Source: Cryomorphaceae bacterium 1068
GTDB taxonomy: Bacteria; Bacteroidota; Bacteroidia; Flavobacteriales_D; Cryomorphaceae
Assembly (NCBI GenBank): GCA_027214385.1
Contig: JAPVXR010000020.1
Span: 1 to 64,000, forward strand
Reading direction: 5' to 3'
DNA length: 64,000 bases
Made by a program: the position numbers and the translations under genes. Position 1 is the first letter of the stretch, and the number at the start of each line of letters is the position of its first letter. This document shows, piece by piece, positions 33,977-43,283 of the stretch. The notes under the pieces were generated by a model that worked only from the letters and a program-made list of their open reading frames with translations, searched no databases and was not told the DNA's origin.

Positions 33977-34777
33977 CTAGTCAATTGCCGTATTTACACA
34001 AAACACGGGTATCCCTTGCTCATTGAGTAAGACATCTTCTTTCTCCATCTTTCCAAAGTGCTTATTACGCTCCGATACATTGGAGATGATAGAGACTAAA
34101 TCCATTCCTGCTTCTTTGACTTTCTTTAGAGTGATGGCAGCGTAGCCGTGGCTTCTGTTTTCTCTTTCGAATTCAATTACACTTGATTTCACTTCATTTT
34201 CCTTGAGGTACGCCATTGTTGAATCCAAGTTGGCTCTTGAATCCTCGTCGAGTTCTACCCCTTTTCTGAGCACAGCAAGTACAACGATCTCACCGTCTTC
34301 AGCAAGAACTTTTCTGGTCTCGATCACCTTTTTCAAGAATTTGGGGTGAGGTGAGACGGGAAACATCACCTTTCTATAACCCTCTTCTGCTACATGAGAG
34401 TCGGTAGGGAGAACCAATGAGCTGAATGGCAACTCACTGACCAGTTTGTAAATGGCTGATCCATGCAAACTCATATCAAAGCCTTCAGCACCTCTGGTGC
34501 CAACGATTACCAAATCGGGTGACACTCCGTTTGCAATTTGTATTGCTGTTTCAAAAAATCCACCTTCTTTAAAAATCAGTTCAGACTTAAGGCTTGCTTC
34601 GTTCACTTGATCCAAATAAGGCTGTAGATCTGACTTGAGCTTTTCGGGATCATTCTTGCCATCAGAAATATGACTGACAAAGATTTCAGATCCATGCATC
34701 CGGCCAAATGCTACCGCTTGATCTATCGCGCGTTGTGACGCTTCAATGAAGTTGACGAAGACGAGTATCTTTTTCAT
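33977..34777 (-). CDS. Universal stress protein, tandem-domain
   Basis: A 266-residue protein with two Usp domains (about 1-140 and 145-266). The first has the nucleotide-binding pattern VIVGTRGAEGFDMSLHGSAI, and LPFSSLVLPTD closes it; the second is degenerate and lacks the full glycine loop. Usp proteins bind ATP or other ligands and respond to stress. The gene starts well away from others and ends 3 bp from the helicase stop on the opposite strand. Confidence 0.88.
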   Translation of the reverse strand: MKKILVFVNFIEASQRAIDQAVAFGRMHGSEIFVSHISDGKNDPEKLKSDLQPYLDQVNEASLKSELIFKEGGFFETAIQIANGVSPDLVIVGTRGAEGFDMSLHGSAIYKLVSELPFSSLVLPTDSHVAEEGYRKVMFPVSPHPKFLKKVIETRKVLAEDGEIVVLAVLRKGVELDEDSRANLDSTMAYLKENEVKSSVIEFERENRSHGYAAITLKKVKEAGMDLVSIISNVSERNKHFGKMEKEDVLLNEQGIPVFCVNTAID

Positions 34778-34893
34778 ACCGTGATTCTTTAAGAATAAGA
34801 GTTCGAAGAATTTGAGTTGCGAAGATAGGGATTGATGTGGCTCTTGGTGATTTTCTTGCTACTTGATGAGAATTAAAAAGTGGGTGATGCTAC

Positions 34894-35598
34894 TTAATTA
34901 TCCGATGTAGATTTCTTTTTTCCTGCTCCTATACGAATGTTGGCTTGGAGGTATAAACTGCTATTGTGCGAGCCCGATATTGATTTGTAAACATCAAAAA
35001 GACCATAATAGTACCGAACACCAATAGACATTCCTTTTCCTTTCATCAGAGTATAGCCCGTCCCTAAAGAAAAACCCATATCGAAGCGATTCAGTTTATC
35101 CGTATTGGTTTGCTCGCTAACTGTTGAAACATCATCCATTTCTGTTTCAAACTCAACAAGTCCATTTTTGAGTAATCCGAATTGAGGTCCAAGAGTTACA
35201 TAGATATGATTGTCAAACCTGTATTTCGCAAAAAGGGGAGCGACAAAATAATTCAACGTCTGACTGTATGTCCCATCTGCGCCATAGTAGTTGGCTTCGA
35301 TTGCATTCAAGTCTTTTTCTGACAATTTGCTCACTCCCAAATTTGACTTCAGCAATAGGCCAGTGTAAATCCAAAGATTATTCTTGGCTCTAATGTCAAA
35401 ATAAAGGCCGAGATTAAAACTGGACAGGGCCTTATTTGCTTCAAGGGCATTCATTTCAGACCAGCTAAATCCTCCTTCAAGACCGAATTCTACGTTGGGC
35501 GAGTTCAACTTATCCCCGAATAAAAGTGAAATCAAAATCTGCGATTGTGCTTGATAGCTTATCAGTGCGAGCGAGCAGACTAAAAAAAGACGTTTCAT
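34894..35598 (-). CDS. Outer membrane beta-barrel protein
   Basis: A 234-residue protein with a signal peptide (MKRLFLVCSLALISYQAQS). The mature part has alternating hydrophobic strands separated by polar turns (VEFGLEGGFSWSEMN, LWIYTGLLLKSN, YVTLGPQFGLL, MDMGF-type RFDMGFSLGTGYTL, SIGVRYYYGLFDVYKS, SLYLQANIRIG). This is the PorT/OMP beta-barrel style of small Bacteroidota outer membrane proteins. The function is not known. The interval 35599-35827 has no other gene. Confidence 0.8.
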   Translation of the reverse strand: MKRLFLVCSLALISYQAQSQILISLLFGDKLNSPNVEFGLEGGFSWSEMNALEANKALSSFNLGLYFDIRAKNNLWIYTGLLLKSNLGVSKLSEKDLNAIEANYYGADGTYSQTLNYFVAPLFAKYRFDNHIYVTLGPQFGLLKNGLVEFETEMDDVSTVSEQTNTDKLNRFDMGFSLGTGYTLMKGKGMSIGVRYYYGLFDVYKSISGSHNSSLYLQANIRIGAGKKKSTSDN

Positions 35599-35827
35599 AA
35601 TTGAAGTTAGATTTCCAGAAGTTTAAATATAGAGACTAGTCTTCGAAGATACAGCAGTTGATTTCGGTATCATAGTCGCTTTGTAAACAAATCCATATTG
35701 GCATCCGTTTTGATAATACATAAAAAATAAATTATGTTATTAACTGAAAGTATAGGCATAAGGTAATTAGATGAGCTGTTGTTCATAGACCTAAATGAGT
35801 GTCATGCTTTCGCAAAACGATAAAACC

Positions 35828-36607
35828 ATGAAAGCGCTCACCATTCGAATATCGCTGCTATGTGCCGCGGTTGTTTTTCTCTCAAGTTGTGTTACTATTC
35901 GTCAAGGAACCGTAGGTGTTAAAAGGACCATCGGAAAAATTGATGAAAAGGTTATTCCTCCAGGGGCAAAAGCCTATAATCCATTTGCCACTCGCATTAT
36001 CGTCGTTCCGGTTCGAACGGAAAACCTCGAAGTGAATCTAGATCTTCCATCGAAAGAAGGTGTTAATGTCAATGCAGAAATTTCTATCCTTTATCACGTC
36101 GAAAAAGAAAAAGCCACTGATGTAATCGGCAACATTGGGATGGATTATGAAAGCACGGTCATTCTTCCGGTCTTCAGGGCAGCTGCCGCTGATGTATCGG
36201 CACGTTACATGGCCAAGGATATGCACACGGGTAATCGCTACGAAATCGAAACAGAGATTAAAGAGCAAATGATGAAAATTATCGGTGATCGCGGATTTGT
36301 CATTGAAGCTGTACTCATGAAAAGTATCCAATTACCGCAGGGGTTATACGCCTCCATCGAAGACAAGCTTCAAGCCGAGCAGGAGTCGCAACGTATGGAG
36401 TGGGTGCTGCAGAAGGAGCGCCAAGAAGCTGAGCGGCGCACCATCGAAGCTGAAGGAATAAGAGATGCCAATCGCATCATTTCTGAAGGCTTGACGCCAC
36501 AGATCATTCAATACAAAACCATTGAAGCCTATCGTGAACTCTCCAAGTCTCCCAATGCCAAAGTCATTATCGGTGGCGGAGATCAAATGATGCTGATGGA
36601 ACCGTAG
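35828..36607 (+). CDS. Prohibitin-like SPFH-domain lipoprotein
   Basis: A 259-residue protein starting at the ATG at 35828, which gives a lipoprotein signal (ISLLCAAVVFLSSCVTIRQG). An SPFH/prohibitin domain follows (GTVGVKRTIGKIDEKVIPPG, AEISILYHVEKEKA, then GFVIEAVLMKSIQLP), and residues 180-225 form a charged coiled coil (KLQAEQESQRMEWVLQKERQ). SPFH proteins build ring scaffolds at membranes; the lipobox would place this one in the periplasm, which is unusual for the family but common for Bacteroidota homologues. A strong terminator follows. Confidence 0.88.
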   Translation: MKALTIRISLLCAAVVFLSSCVTIRQGTVGVKRTIGKIDEKVIPPGAKAYNPFATRIIVVPVRTENLEVNLDLPSKEGVNVNAEISILYHVEKEKATDVIGNIGMDYESTVILPVFRAAAADVSARYMAKDMHTGNRYEIETEIKEQMMKIIGDRGFVIEAVLMKSIQLPQGLYASIEDKLQAEQESQRMEWVLQKERQEAERRTIEAEGIRDANRIISEGLTPQIIQYKTIEAYRELSKSPNAKVIIGGGDQMMLMEP

Positions 36608-36632
36608 TTGAATAGAATTAGAAATGAAAATG

Positions 36633-36659
36633 AGCAACGTCGTTTGGCGTTGCTTTTTT
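36633..36659 (+). terminator. Rho-independent terminator after the SPFH gene
   Basis: AGCAACG (36633-36639) pairs with CGTTGCT (36648-36654), followed by a T-run to 36659. Confidence 0.88.
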
Positions 36660-36737
36660 ACAATTAGTGATTTTAAATTTTTCGATCGAAATTTCTTGGT
36701 TACAATTAGAAGTAGTTGATTGTAGCAAAATATTCTC

Positions 36738-37304
36738 TTGGGAACTCTTCGAAAAATACTACTGGTTTTAGGTTCAGTATTTCTGATTTATCAGACTTGG
36801 CGTTTGATGGTGAGTCTTACCGCTATCCAAGGTCAAGAGTTCGATTGGTACCTAGACTTGATTCTCGCCTTTCTGCTCAACCTTTTTACCACCGGGATCT
36901 TTGCCTTCGTTGGATTTGGGTTTCCTACTTATCGGCTTTTGCCAAAAAAGTATTATTCCATCTCAAATCCAGCGATCATTTCTTTTTGGTTTCGCTCGCT
37001 AGGAGTTGCTGCCTTTAGAAATTTATTGATGTTTACTTTTTGGGGGACTGCGAAAAATCGTCAAAAGTATTTTGATGGTACGCGCAGTGGGATTCGGAAT
37101 TTCATCTACCAAACAAAACAATCGGAATTTGGTCACTTGGCGGCTCTTATTGTGATTGGAATTCTCAGTGTCATCTTGGCTTTTGACGAATACTATCTGA
37201 TGGCCACTATGGCGACAGGGATTAATCTTATTGGAAATCTCTACCCAGTGATCTTGCAGCGCCATCATCGTATGCGGTTGGGGAAGCTCGCAGAGATGAA
37301 TTGA
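36738..37304 (+). CDS. Membrane protein resembling CrtO-type acyltransferase
   Basis: A 188-residue protein with four predicted helices (about residues 5-25, 42-65, 80-105, 135-170). The start is TTG at 36738, directly after an in-frame TAG at 36723; the first ATG (residue 24) would lose helix 1. The TKQSEFGHLAALIV segment (Glu and His spaced E-x-x-H) and the ending NLYPVILQRHHRMRL match the pattern of glycosyl-4,4'-diaponeurosporenoate acyltransferase CrtO-like proteins. No carotenoid genes are nearby, so the substrate is open. It is convergent with the sugar transporter gene (16 bp apart). Confidence 0.6.
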   Translation: MGTLRKILLVLGSVFLIYQTWRLMVSLTAIQGQEFDWYLDLILAFLLNLFTTGIFAFVGFGFPTYRLLPKKYYSISNPAIISFWFRSLGVAAFRNLLMFTFWGTAKNRQKYFDGTRSGIRNFIYQTKQSEFGHLAALIVIGILSVILAFDEYYLMATMATGINLIGNLYPVILQRHHRMRLGKLAEMN

Positions 37305-37319
37305 GCTTCACAAGTGAAA

Positions 37320-38636
37320 TCACGCTGCCGACCGAGATCTTCTTGCGAACCACCAAACATAGCCGTAACAAGCAATCGGCAGTAAAAAGGCCAACTTAAA
37401 ACCAAGTCCATCTGCTAATGCGCCGAAGAGCGGAGAGATCAATGCGCCTCCGAAAATAGCCGTACAAAGCACTCCCGAAATTCGCGGTTTCAAATCGCCT
37501 TGACCTTCTAGTGTGAGCGAGAATATCGTTGGGAAAATGATGCTGTTAAAAAGCCCAACCGACAAGATGGCAAACATAGAAACGAGTCCTGCGGTGCTCA
37601 TGGAAATCACTACCATCAAAACGGCCATGACTGCAAAACCCGCAAGTACTTTGCTCGGTGAGAGAACATTGGTTAGCAAGCTCCCGATAAAACGCCCCAA
37701 CATGGCGCCACCCCAATAAATGAATACAAAACTTCCCACTACTGCTTTTCCATCAATAGACTGCAGATTTCCACCGGAAAAAATGGAGGCTATCCAATTC
37801 ATGAATTGACTTTCGCGAATTGGTTCGACCAAATTCATGTCGAGAAAGTAACTCACCAAATAGCTTCCTATAGCCACTTCCGCTCCCACGTAGAGAAAAA
37901 TCCCAAGTGCTCCAAGTTGCGTTTTTCTGTTTTGCAACACCTCCTTGTAGCCACCTTGCGGATGGTCTTTAATGATTTTCGGAAGGGGAACCACGATGAA
38001 GAATAGAACCAAGAATCCGATTGCCGCGGCCAACCAAAGAAAGGGTCCTTGAACGGCACTCGCTTCTGAAATGTAATAGTCCATTTGAGCTACTTCGTCC
38101 AAGACATCAATTTCAGCTTGGGTCTTAATGGAGTCACTCAGCAAGAAGGCTGCGCCCGCGATCGGTGCGATGGTCGTTCCCACGCTATTGAATGCTTGTG
38201 CCAGATTGAGTCGGCTAGAGGCTTTTGACTCATCGCCCAAAACGGCCACATAGGGATTAGCCGCTACTTGCAGAATTGTCATTCCACCCGCAAGGGTGAA
38301 ATAGGCCAGCATGAACAGCCCGAAAATCCGCTCTCCTGCAGCGGGGTAGAAGAGGAGGCAGGCTATGGCCATTGTCGAAAGACCTAGTACTACTCCTTTT
38401 TGGTAGCCAATTCGAGTTAAGATTAATCCCGCCGGAATGGACAATAAAAGGTAAGCCAAGAAGAAGGCAAACTGAACCAACCCCGCCTCGAAATAGGAGA
38501 GTTCAAAAACATCCTTCAATCGCGGGATGAGGCTATCGACTAAAACGGTAATAAACCCCCACAAGAAGAAGAGAGAGGTGATAATGGCAAAAGGAACGGT
38601 GTATTTGTTGCTTTTCACTTGAGAGCTATTTGTCAA
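37320..38636 (-). CDS. FucP/GluP-family sugar:proton symporter (MFS)
   Basis: A 438-residue major facilitator protein with twelve predicted helices. The start FAIITSLFFLWGFITVLVDS and the segment GGMTILQVAANPYVAVLGD are hallmarks of the FucP/glucose-galactose branch, with NLAQAFNSVGTTIAPIAG following. Substrates in this family are fucose, glucose, galactose, mannose or GlcNAc. Its neighbours beyond the GxxExxY element, a GH92 mannosidase and a glycosylasparaginase, suggest uptake of a sugar released from N-glycans. That link is inferred. Confidence 0.9.
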   Translation of the reverse strand: MTNSSQVKSNKYTVPFAIITSLFFLWGFITVLVDSLIPRLKDVFELSYFEAGLVQFAFFLAYLLLSIPAGLILTRIGYQKGVVLGLSTMAIACLLFYPAAGERIFGLFMLAYFTLAGGMTILQVAANPYVAVLGDESKASSRLNLAQAFNSVGTTIAPIAGAAFLLSDSIKTQAEIDVLDEVAQMDYYISEASAVQGPFLWLAAAIGFLVLFFIVVPLPKIIKDHPQGGYKEVLQNRKTQLGALGIFLYVGAEVAIGSYLVSYFLDMNLVEPIRESQFMNWIASIFSGGNLQSIDGKAVVGSFVFIYWGGAMLGRFIGSLLTNVLSPSKVLAGFAVMAVLMVVISMSTAGLVSMFAILSVGLFNSIIFPTIFSLTLEGQGDLKPRISGVLCTAIFGGALISPLFGALADGLGFKLAFLLPIACYGYVWWFARRSRSAA

Positions 38637-38691
38637 TTTTAAAAGTTTATCTTGTTAAGAGTTGGCAAATATAGACTTTAGCAATTCTGCT

Positions 38692-39268
38692 GTTACACCG
38701 AGCCCGCCGAGATTTTGATGATTCTCAGGCGTGTTAATTGAGAGGCCACAGAGCTCGCTAGAGCTCGAAGGAGAACCAAATAATTAAATAGGCATCCTTT
38801 AAAATGAAAAAAGATGAATTGACTTCGGCTATTATTGGAGCTGCTATTGAAGTTCATAAAACACTTGGCCCAGGTCTCCTCGAATCTGTTTATGAGAAAA
38901 GCTTAGCTCATGAATTGGTGCTAAACGGTTTTGAAGTTAAGAAACAGGTGTGGCAGCCTGTGCACTATAAAGGGATTAAGATGGATCAAGGGTATCGGCT
39001 TGATATGGTAGTAAACGAAGAAGCGATTGTTGAATTAAAGCATGTCGAAGTAATATTGGACGTTCATACTGCCCAAGTTCTAACATACCTGCAATTATCC
39101 AAGTACAAAAAAGCGTTGCTCATTAATTTTAATGTGCGACTTCTGAAGCATGGCATAAAAAGGTTTGTCAATTAATATCTCGTAATACTCTTTCGAGCTT
39201 TAGCGAGCTCTGTGCTCTCAGATTGAATAGCACATCAGTCAAAAAAATCTCGGAGAGCTCGGTGTAAC
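38692..39268. mobile_element. 577-bp element with ~80-bp terminal inverted repeats carrying a GxxExxY gene
   Basis: The outermost 25 bp, GTTACACCGAGCCCGCCGAG... at 38692-38716 and its complement at 39244-39268, match at 23 of 25 positions. The complementarity continues inward with small gaps to about 80 bp per arm (38692-38771 and 39190-39268), for example GCGAGCTCTGTG in both. Between them lies one gene. I see no clear target-site duplication. A gene-less relative lies at 15542-15754. Whether it moves is inference from structure. Confidence 0.7.
38804..39175 (+). CDS. GxxExxY protein (PD-(D/E)XK nuclease fold)
   Basis: A 123-residue member of the GxxExxY family (PF13366). The naming motif is GPGLLESVYEKSLAHEL (Gly24, Glu27, Tyr30), preceded by IEVHKTLGPG. 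The putative nuclease core is intact: RLDMVVN with Asp67, IVELKHVE with Glu77 and Lys79, and Gln91 in HTAQVLTYL; it ends LLINFNVRLLKHGIKRFVN. Function of the family is unestablished. The gene fills almost the whole inside of the inverted-repeat element, which hints that the protein may act on the repeats. Confidence 0.92.
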   Translation: MKKDELTSAIIGAAIEVHKTLGPGLLESVYEKSLAHELVLNGFEVKKQVWQPVHYKGIKMDQGYRLDMVVNEEAIVELKHVEVILDVHTAQVLTYLQLSKYKKALLINFNVRLLKHGIKRFVN

Positions 39269-39296
39269 CAATAGCAAAACATGTAACACCAACAAG

Positions 39297-40280
39297 TTAA
39301 CCCAAGTAAAACTCCGACGCGATTCTATTGTTCTTCCCACCACGAAACTCCATTCTGGCGAATCCTTCATGAAGGCTGTAGCTTCCCGTTTCACCAGCTT
39401 TATTTATTGCGATGTAGCCAATTTGAAAGTCTTTAATATCCTTGGATTTTTTAACGGTCCGCATTACCGCTTCTTTGCACGCCTCGGCAGGGCTCATTCC
39501 GTTCCTCATTAGCTCAACTATTAAAAAGCTTCCGACTTGTTTCATGATTTCTTCTCCCAATCCTGTTCCTGAGGCACCGCCCACCTCATTGTCGACAAAA
39601 AGACCACTTCCAATGATAGGCGAATCGCCAACTCTGCCGGCCATCTTATATCCGAGACCCGAAGTAGTGCATGCTCCTGCAATATCTCCGTTTTTATCAA
39701 GAGTCAACATCCCGATGGTATCGTGATTTTCAATATTGATTATTGGTTTATAGTCTTTTTCTTTTAACCATTCCTTGTATTTGGCTTCGCTTTCTTCCGT
39801 CAATAAATCTTCTTTAGGGAATCCATTTTGGTATCCAAATTCTTCGGCCCCCTTTCCTGCGAGCATCACGTGCGGAGTGTCGGTCATTACTTTTCGTGCT
39901 AGGGATGCGACATGAGTAATGTTTTGCACGCATACAACACTTCCGGCATTTCCATCAGGAGCCATGACGCATGCATCTAAAGTTACTCTGCCCTCACGGT
40001 CGGGTGCTCCGCCTCTTCCAACGGTCGTGTTTTTGATATCCGCTTCCTCGACTGAAACACCTTCAATGGCAGCATCTAGCGCTGATTTTCCTTTTTCAAG
40101 TGCGTTGCCCGAAGTTTGATTTGCATCCACAAATCCCCAGGTGCAGATTGAGATAGGGCCTCCTGAATTGACCTTCGCCGGAGCTGCTTTTTGCTCGGAT
40201 TCAGGGCTAACGCCACAGCTTACTACTGCGAGTCCAAGTCCTACTTGACCTGTTGATCGGATGAATTTTCTACGGTCCAT
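39297..40280 (-). CDS. N4-(beta-N-acetylglucosaminyl)-L-asparaginase (glycosylasparaginase)
   Basis: A 327-residue Ntn-hydrolase. The autoprocessing site is NHDTIGML with Thr188 as the new N-terminal nucleophile after cleavage of Asp187-Thr188. A TAT-like or lipoprotein signal is present (MDRRKFIRSTGQVGLGLAVV then SCG), so it acts outside the cytoplasm. Other family segments are TWGF near residue 47, TTVGRGGAPD, and GRVGDSPIIGSGLFVDNEVG. It cleaves the GlcNAc-Asn bond of N-glycopeptides. It overlaps the GH92 stop by one base (TAATG), indicating a joint role in N-glycoprotein breakdown. Confidence 0.94.
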   Translation of the reverse strand: MDRRKFIRSTGQVGLGLAVVSCGVSPESEQKAAPAKVNSGGPISICTWGFVDANQTSGNALEKGKSALDAAIEGVSVEEADIKNTTVGRGGAPDREGRVTLDACVMAPDGNAGSVVCVQNITHVASLARKVMTDTPHVMLAGKGAEEFGYQNGFPKEDLLTEESEAKYKEWLKEKDYKPIINIENHDTIGMLTLDKNGDIAGACTTSGLGYKMAGRVGDSPIIGSGLFVDNEVGGASGTGLGEEIMKQVGSFLIVELMRNGMSPAEACKEAVMRTVKKSKDIKDFQIGYIAINKAGETGSYSLHEGFARMEFRGGKNNRIASEFYLG

Positions 40281-43207
40281 TATTCAACGCTTATTTCATC
40301 AATAAATACCCAAGCGGTCCCTTCGTATTCATAGCCAATATGCCATTCAGGCAATGGGCCTACTGTTTTTGCGGTAAGTCTTACCCGTTTTATTTTCCTC
40401 TCGGAAAAATCAACTTGAATTTCTTTCACCGCAATTTCGTCAGATTGAGCGGTCGATTGAATTTCAACTGTTTTGACGGATTCCCAAGTCTTACCATCGG
40501 CTGAGACTTCCAGCGTCACCAAAGTTGGATAAAATATCCAGCTCTTCTGGTCTTGCAGGAAAGCTGTTTCGATATGACTCACTGTTTTCATATCTCCGAG
40601 ATTTATCGTAGCCACGACATCCTGATTTTGATACCCCTGCCACGACCCCGTTCGAAAATCACTCGTTCCGCGAATTCCATCGATCAAGGCATCGTTGCCA
40701 CCTGCGCTGTATTCATTAGCGAATTCACTGTCCAGTTCAATTGTCACATTCGGATCGATCTTAAAAAACTCCGTTTCCAAGCGAACACTTTCCTGTTCAT
40801 CCTTTTTAGCGTAAACGCTGAGCTTTCCTTTTTCAGAAAGCTCAAATGGTTCTTTGTAGAGAAGGAACTCTGCTTCATTCCATTGATAGTAAATTTCTAC
40901 TGTAGGGTCGATATGACCAAGCTCGACCAAAGTCGTATTTTTAAAGGCCGATTCTCCGTTTGCGATAAATGGAGGGGTGAGAATAAGGTGTTCTTTTATC
41001 TCCGTTTGAGGGATGTCGGCATCTGTCGAAGCCCAGTCGGTGGGATTTGGCGAAAGCTCAAAAACCAATGTACCGCCAGCTACAATTTCGTTGTGCTCCA
41101 GGTAACTTCTTTCCAAGGATTCTCCATTCAGGCTTGCAGACTTGATGTACTTATAGCCCTCTTCAACTCCATTGGCTACTATGGTAAATTGATTTCCGTT
41201 TTCCAGGTTGATGGTTGCTTTTTCTACGAGTGGAGAACCAATGATGTAATGATTGCTTCCTGGTGTGACGGGGTAAAAACCCAATGCCGAGAAAACATAC
41301 CAAGCGCTCATTTGACCACAGTCCTCGTTTCCCGAAATACCATCGGGGGAGTTAGAGTACAGAGTGGTGAGAATTTCGTTGACTATCTCCTGAGATTTTG
41401 ATGGCTTGTTTACAAAATTATACAAGTAAGCCATGTGGTGACTTGGCTCGTTGCCATGCGCGTATTGACCGATCAATCCGGTTATATCGGCTTGGTGTCT
41501 TCCGGCCGTTTCGTTTTTGGCGCTGAAGAGTTGGTCGAGATGCCCTTCGTACTTCTTCTTTCCACCCATCAATCCAAAGTGACCCGAAATATCCTGTGGC
41601 ACATAGAGGCTGTACTGCCAAGCGTTGGCTTCGGTATAATTGAAGTTAACCTCATAGGGATCAAAGGGGCTAAACCATGTATTTCTAAAACGCGCCCGCA
41701 TGAATCCGGTAGACGGGTCAAAGTGGTTTTTGTATGACTGTGCTCGTTCGAGGTACGTTTCGTAATCAGCCGTTTTACCCATGGCTTTTGCCACTTGGGC
41801 AATGGTCCAGTCGTCATAGGCATATTCCAATGTTTTGGAAACCGATTCGCTTTCGGATTCTACCGCTACAAAGCCATTTTTCTTGTAGCCTTCCAGTCCC
41901 AAGTGATCTCTTGTGGCGGAATGCATCATGGCCTCGAAGGCGAGTTCCTCATCGTAGCCGTTAATTCCTTTGAGGTAAGCATCGGCAATAACCGGAATGC
42001 CGTGGTAGCCGATCATGCAACCCGTGTAGCCTGCCGATAAGTCCCAAATCGGAATGATGCCACCTTCTTCGTACTTCGCCAGCATGGTATTTATGAAATC
42101 ATTTGTTCGCTCTTGCTCGATGATGGTGAAGAGCGGATGTGCCGCGCGGTAGGTGTCCCAAAGTGAGAATACCGTGTAGTAATCGAAGTCCTTGGTCTCG
42201 TGAATTTCTAAATCCATTCCACGGTAACGTCCGTCGATATCTTGGTAGAGATTTGGCGCAATCATCGTATGATAGAGCGAGGTGTAAAAAGTCGTTTTTC
42301 GATCCAGGTCGCTTTCTTCAATCGCGATCTTTGAGAGTTGAGTATTCCACGCGTCTTGCGCATTTTTCCGCACTTCGTCGAAGCTCAAGCCGCCTATTTC
42401 TTCGAGCATATTCTGCTTTGCCCCTTCTTCGTCGACGGCCGAAATACCCACTTTTACAATGACTGGTTCGTTCTCAGGATTGTCAAGGACAAAGGCTCCT
42501 TTGGTTGGCTTTTGATCTGCATTGAATACTTCACTCTCGATGGGGTGTGAAAACTCGATATAGAAGAATAGACGCTGATCATTTGCCCAAGCCTGAGAAT
42601 GGCGGTACCCCGAGAGGGCAGTGGGAGAGGTTTTTTCTATTTTATGATCGAGCAATTTATCGCGGTGCTCCAAATCCAAAATGATGACTTGGTTTTCTGA
42701 AGTTGGAAAATGATAGCGATGAATTCCAGCTCTGAGTGTGGTCGTTAATTCAACCTCAATGTCGGTGTCATCAAGATTCACTTTGTAATAACCCGCTTTG
42801 GCTTCTTCATTTTCATGAGAAAAGGAAGACGAATAACCCACTTCACCATCGGCGCCATTATTGAAAACAACCGCATTGGTAGGCATTAGCAGAATGTCGC
42901 CGTAATCGCTCACTCCCGTTCCGCTCAAATGGGTATGTGAAAATCCATAAATCACAGAATCGCTGTAATGGTATCCTCCACATCCGTCCCATCCGTCGAG
43001 GCGCGTATCAGGGCTGAGTTGAACCATTCCAAAGGGAAGAGTAGAACCAGGGAAAGTATGTCCGTGACCACCTGTGCCAATAAATGGATTGACAAATTGG
43101 GTGTAATTCTCCTCGATGGAAACTGGCTCGATGGGTGCTTTCGGGGATGTTTGTCCGCATGAAATCAGAATCAATAGCAGACTAAAAAGGGTAAAGTGCC
43201 TGAACAT
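40280..43207 (-). CDS. GH92 family alpha-mannosidase lipoprotein
   Basis: A 975-residue lipoprotein (start ATG 43207; lipobox cysteine in LLLILISCGQ). GH92 signatures: FVNPFIGTGGHGHTFPGSTL, PFGMVQLSPDTRLDGWDGCG, YSDSVIYGFSHTHLSGTG, and the C-terminal catalytic region SGNEDCGQMSAWYVFSALGF then YPVTPG. A lectin/F5-8-type beta-sandwich domain ends the protein (residues about 840-975). Family members are calcium-dependent exo-alpha-mannosidases that trim high-mannose N-glycans. It is co-transcribed with the glycosylasparaginase downstream. Confidence 0.94.
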   Translation of the reverse strand: MFRHFTLFSLLLILISCGQTSPKAPIEPVSIEENYTQFVNPFIGTGGHGHTFPGSTLPFGMVQLSPDTRLDGWDGCGGYHYSDSVIYGFSHTHLSGTGVSDYGDILLMPTNAVVFNNGADGEVGYSSSFSHENEEAKAGYYKVNLDDTDIEVELTTTLRAGIHRYHFPTSENQVIILDLEHRDKLLDHKIEKTSPTALSGYRHSQAWANDQRLFFYIEFSHPIESEVFNADQKPTKGAFVLDNPENEPVIVKVGISAVDEEGAKQNMLEEIGGLSFDEVRKNAQDAWNTQLSKIAIEESDLDRKTTFYTSLYHTMIAPNLYQDIDGRYRGMDLEIHETKDFDYYTVFSLWDTYRAAHPLFTIIEQERTNDFINTMLAKYEEGGIIPIWDLSAGYTGCMIGYHGIPVIADAYLKGINGYDEELAFEAMMHSATRDHLGLEGYKKNGFVAVESESESVSKTLEYAYDDWTIAQVAKAMGKTADYETYLERAQSYKNHFDPSTGFMRARFRNTWFSPFDPYEVNFNYTEANAWQYSLYVPQDISGHFGLMGGKKKYEGHLDQLFSAKNETAGRHQADITGLIGQYAHGNEPSHHMAYLYNFVNKPSKSQEIVNEILTTLYSNSPDGISGNEDCGQMSAWYVFSALGFYPVTPGSNHYIIGSPLVEKATINLENGNQFTIVANGVEEGYKYIKSASLNGESLERSYLEHNEIVAGGTLVFELSPNPTDWASTDADIPQTEIKEHLILTPPFIANGESAFKNTTLVELGHIDPTVEIYYQWNEAEFLLYKEPFELSEKGKLSVYAKKDEQESVRLETEFFKIDPNVTIELDSEFANEYSAGGNDALIDGIRGTSDFRTGSWQGYQNQDVVATINLGDMKTVSHIETAFLQDQKSWIFYPTLVTLEVSADGKTWESVKTVEIQSTAQSDEIAVKEIQVDFSERKIKRVRLTAKTVGPLPEWHIGYEYEGTAWVFIDEISVE

Positions 43208-43283
43208 GTGAGCAAGATAGGAAAAGGGAGTTTGTACCAAAAAAGAATTCTATTTTCGAAATCCCTTTCTCATATTTGAGCTT

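Noticed and set aside
38640-39300. Target-site duplication around the GxxExxY element
   Set aside because: Flanks were compared directly outside the 25-bp ends; only short shared strings such as GCAA occur, not a convincing duplication.
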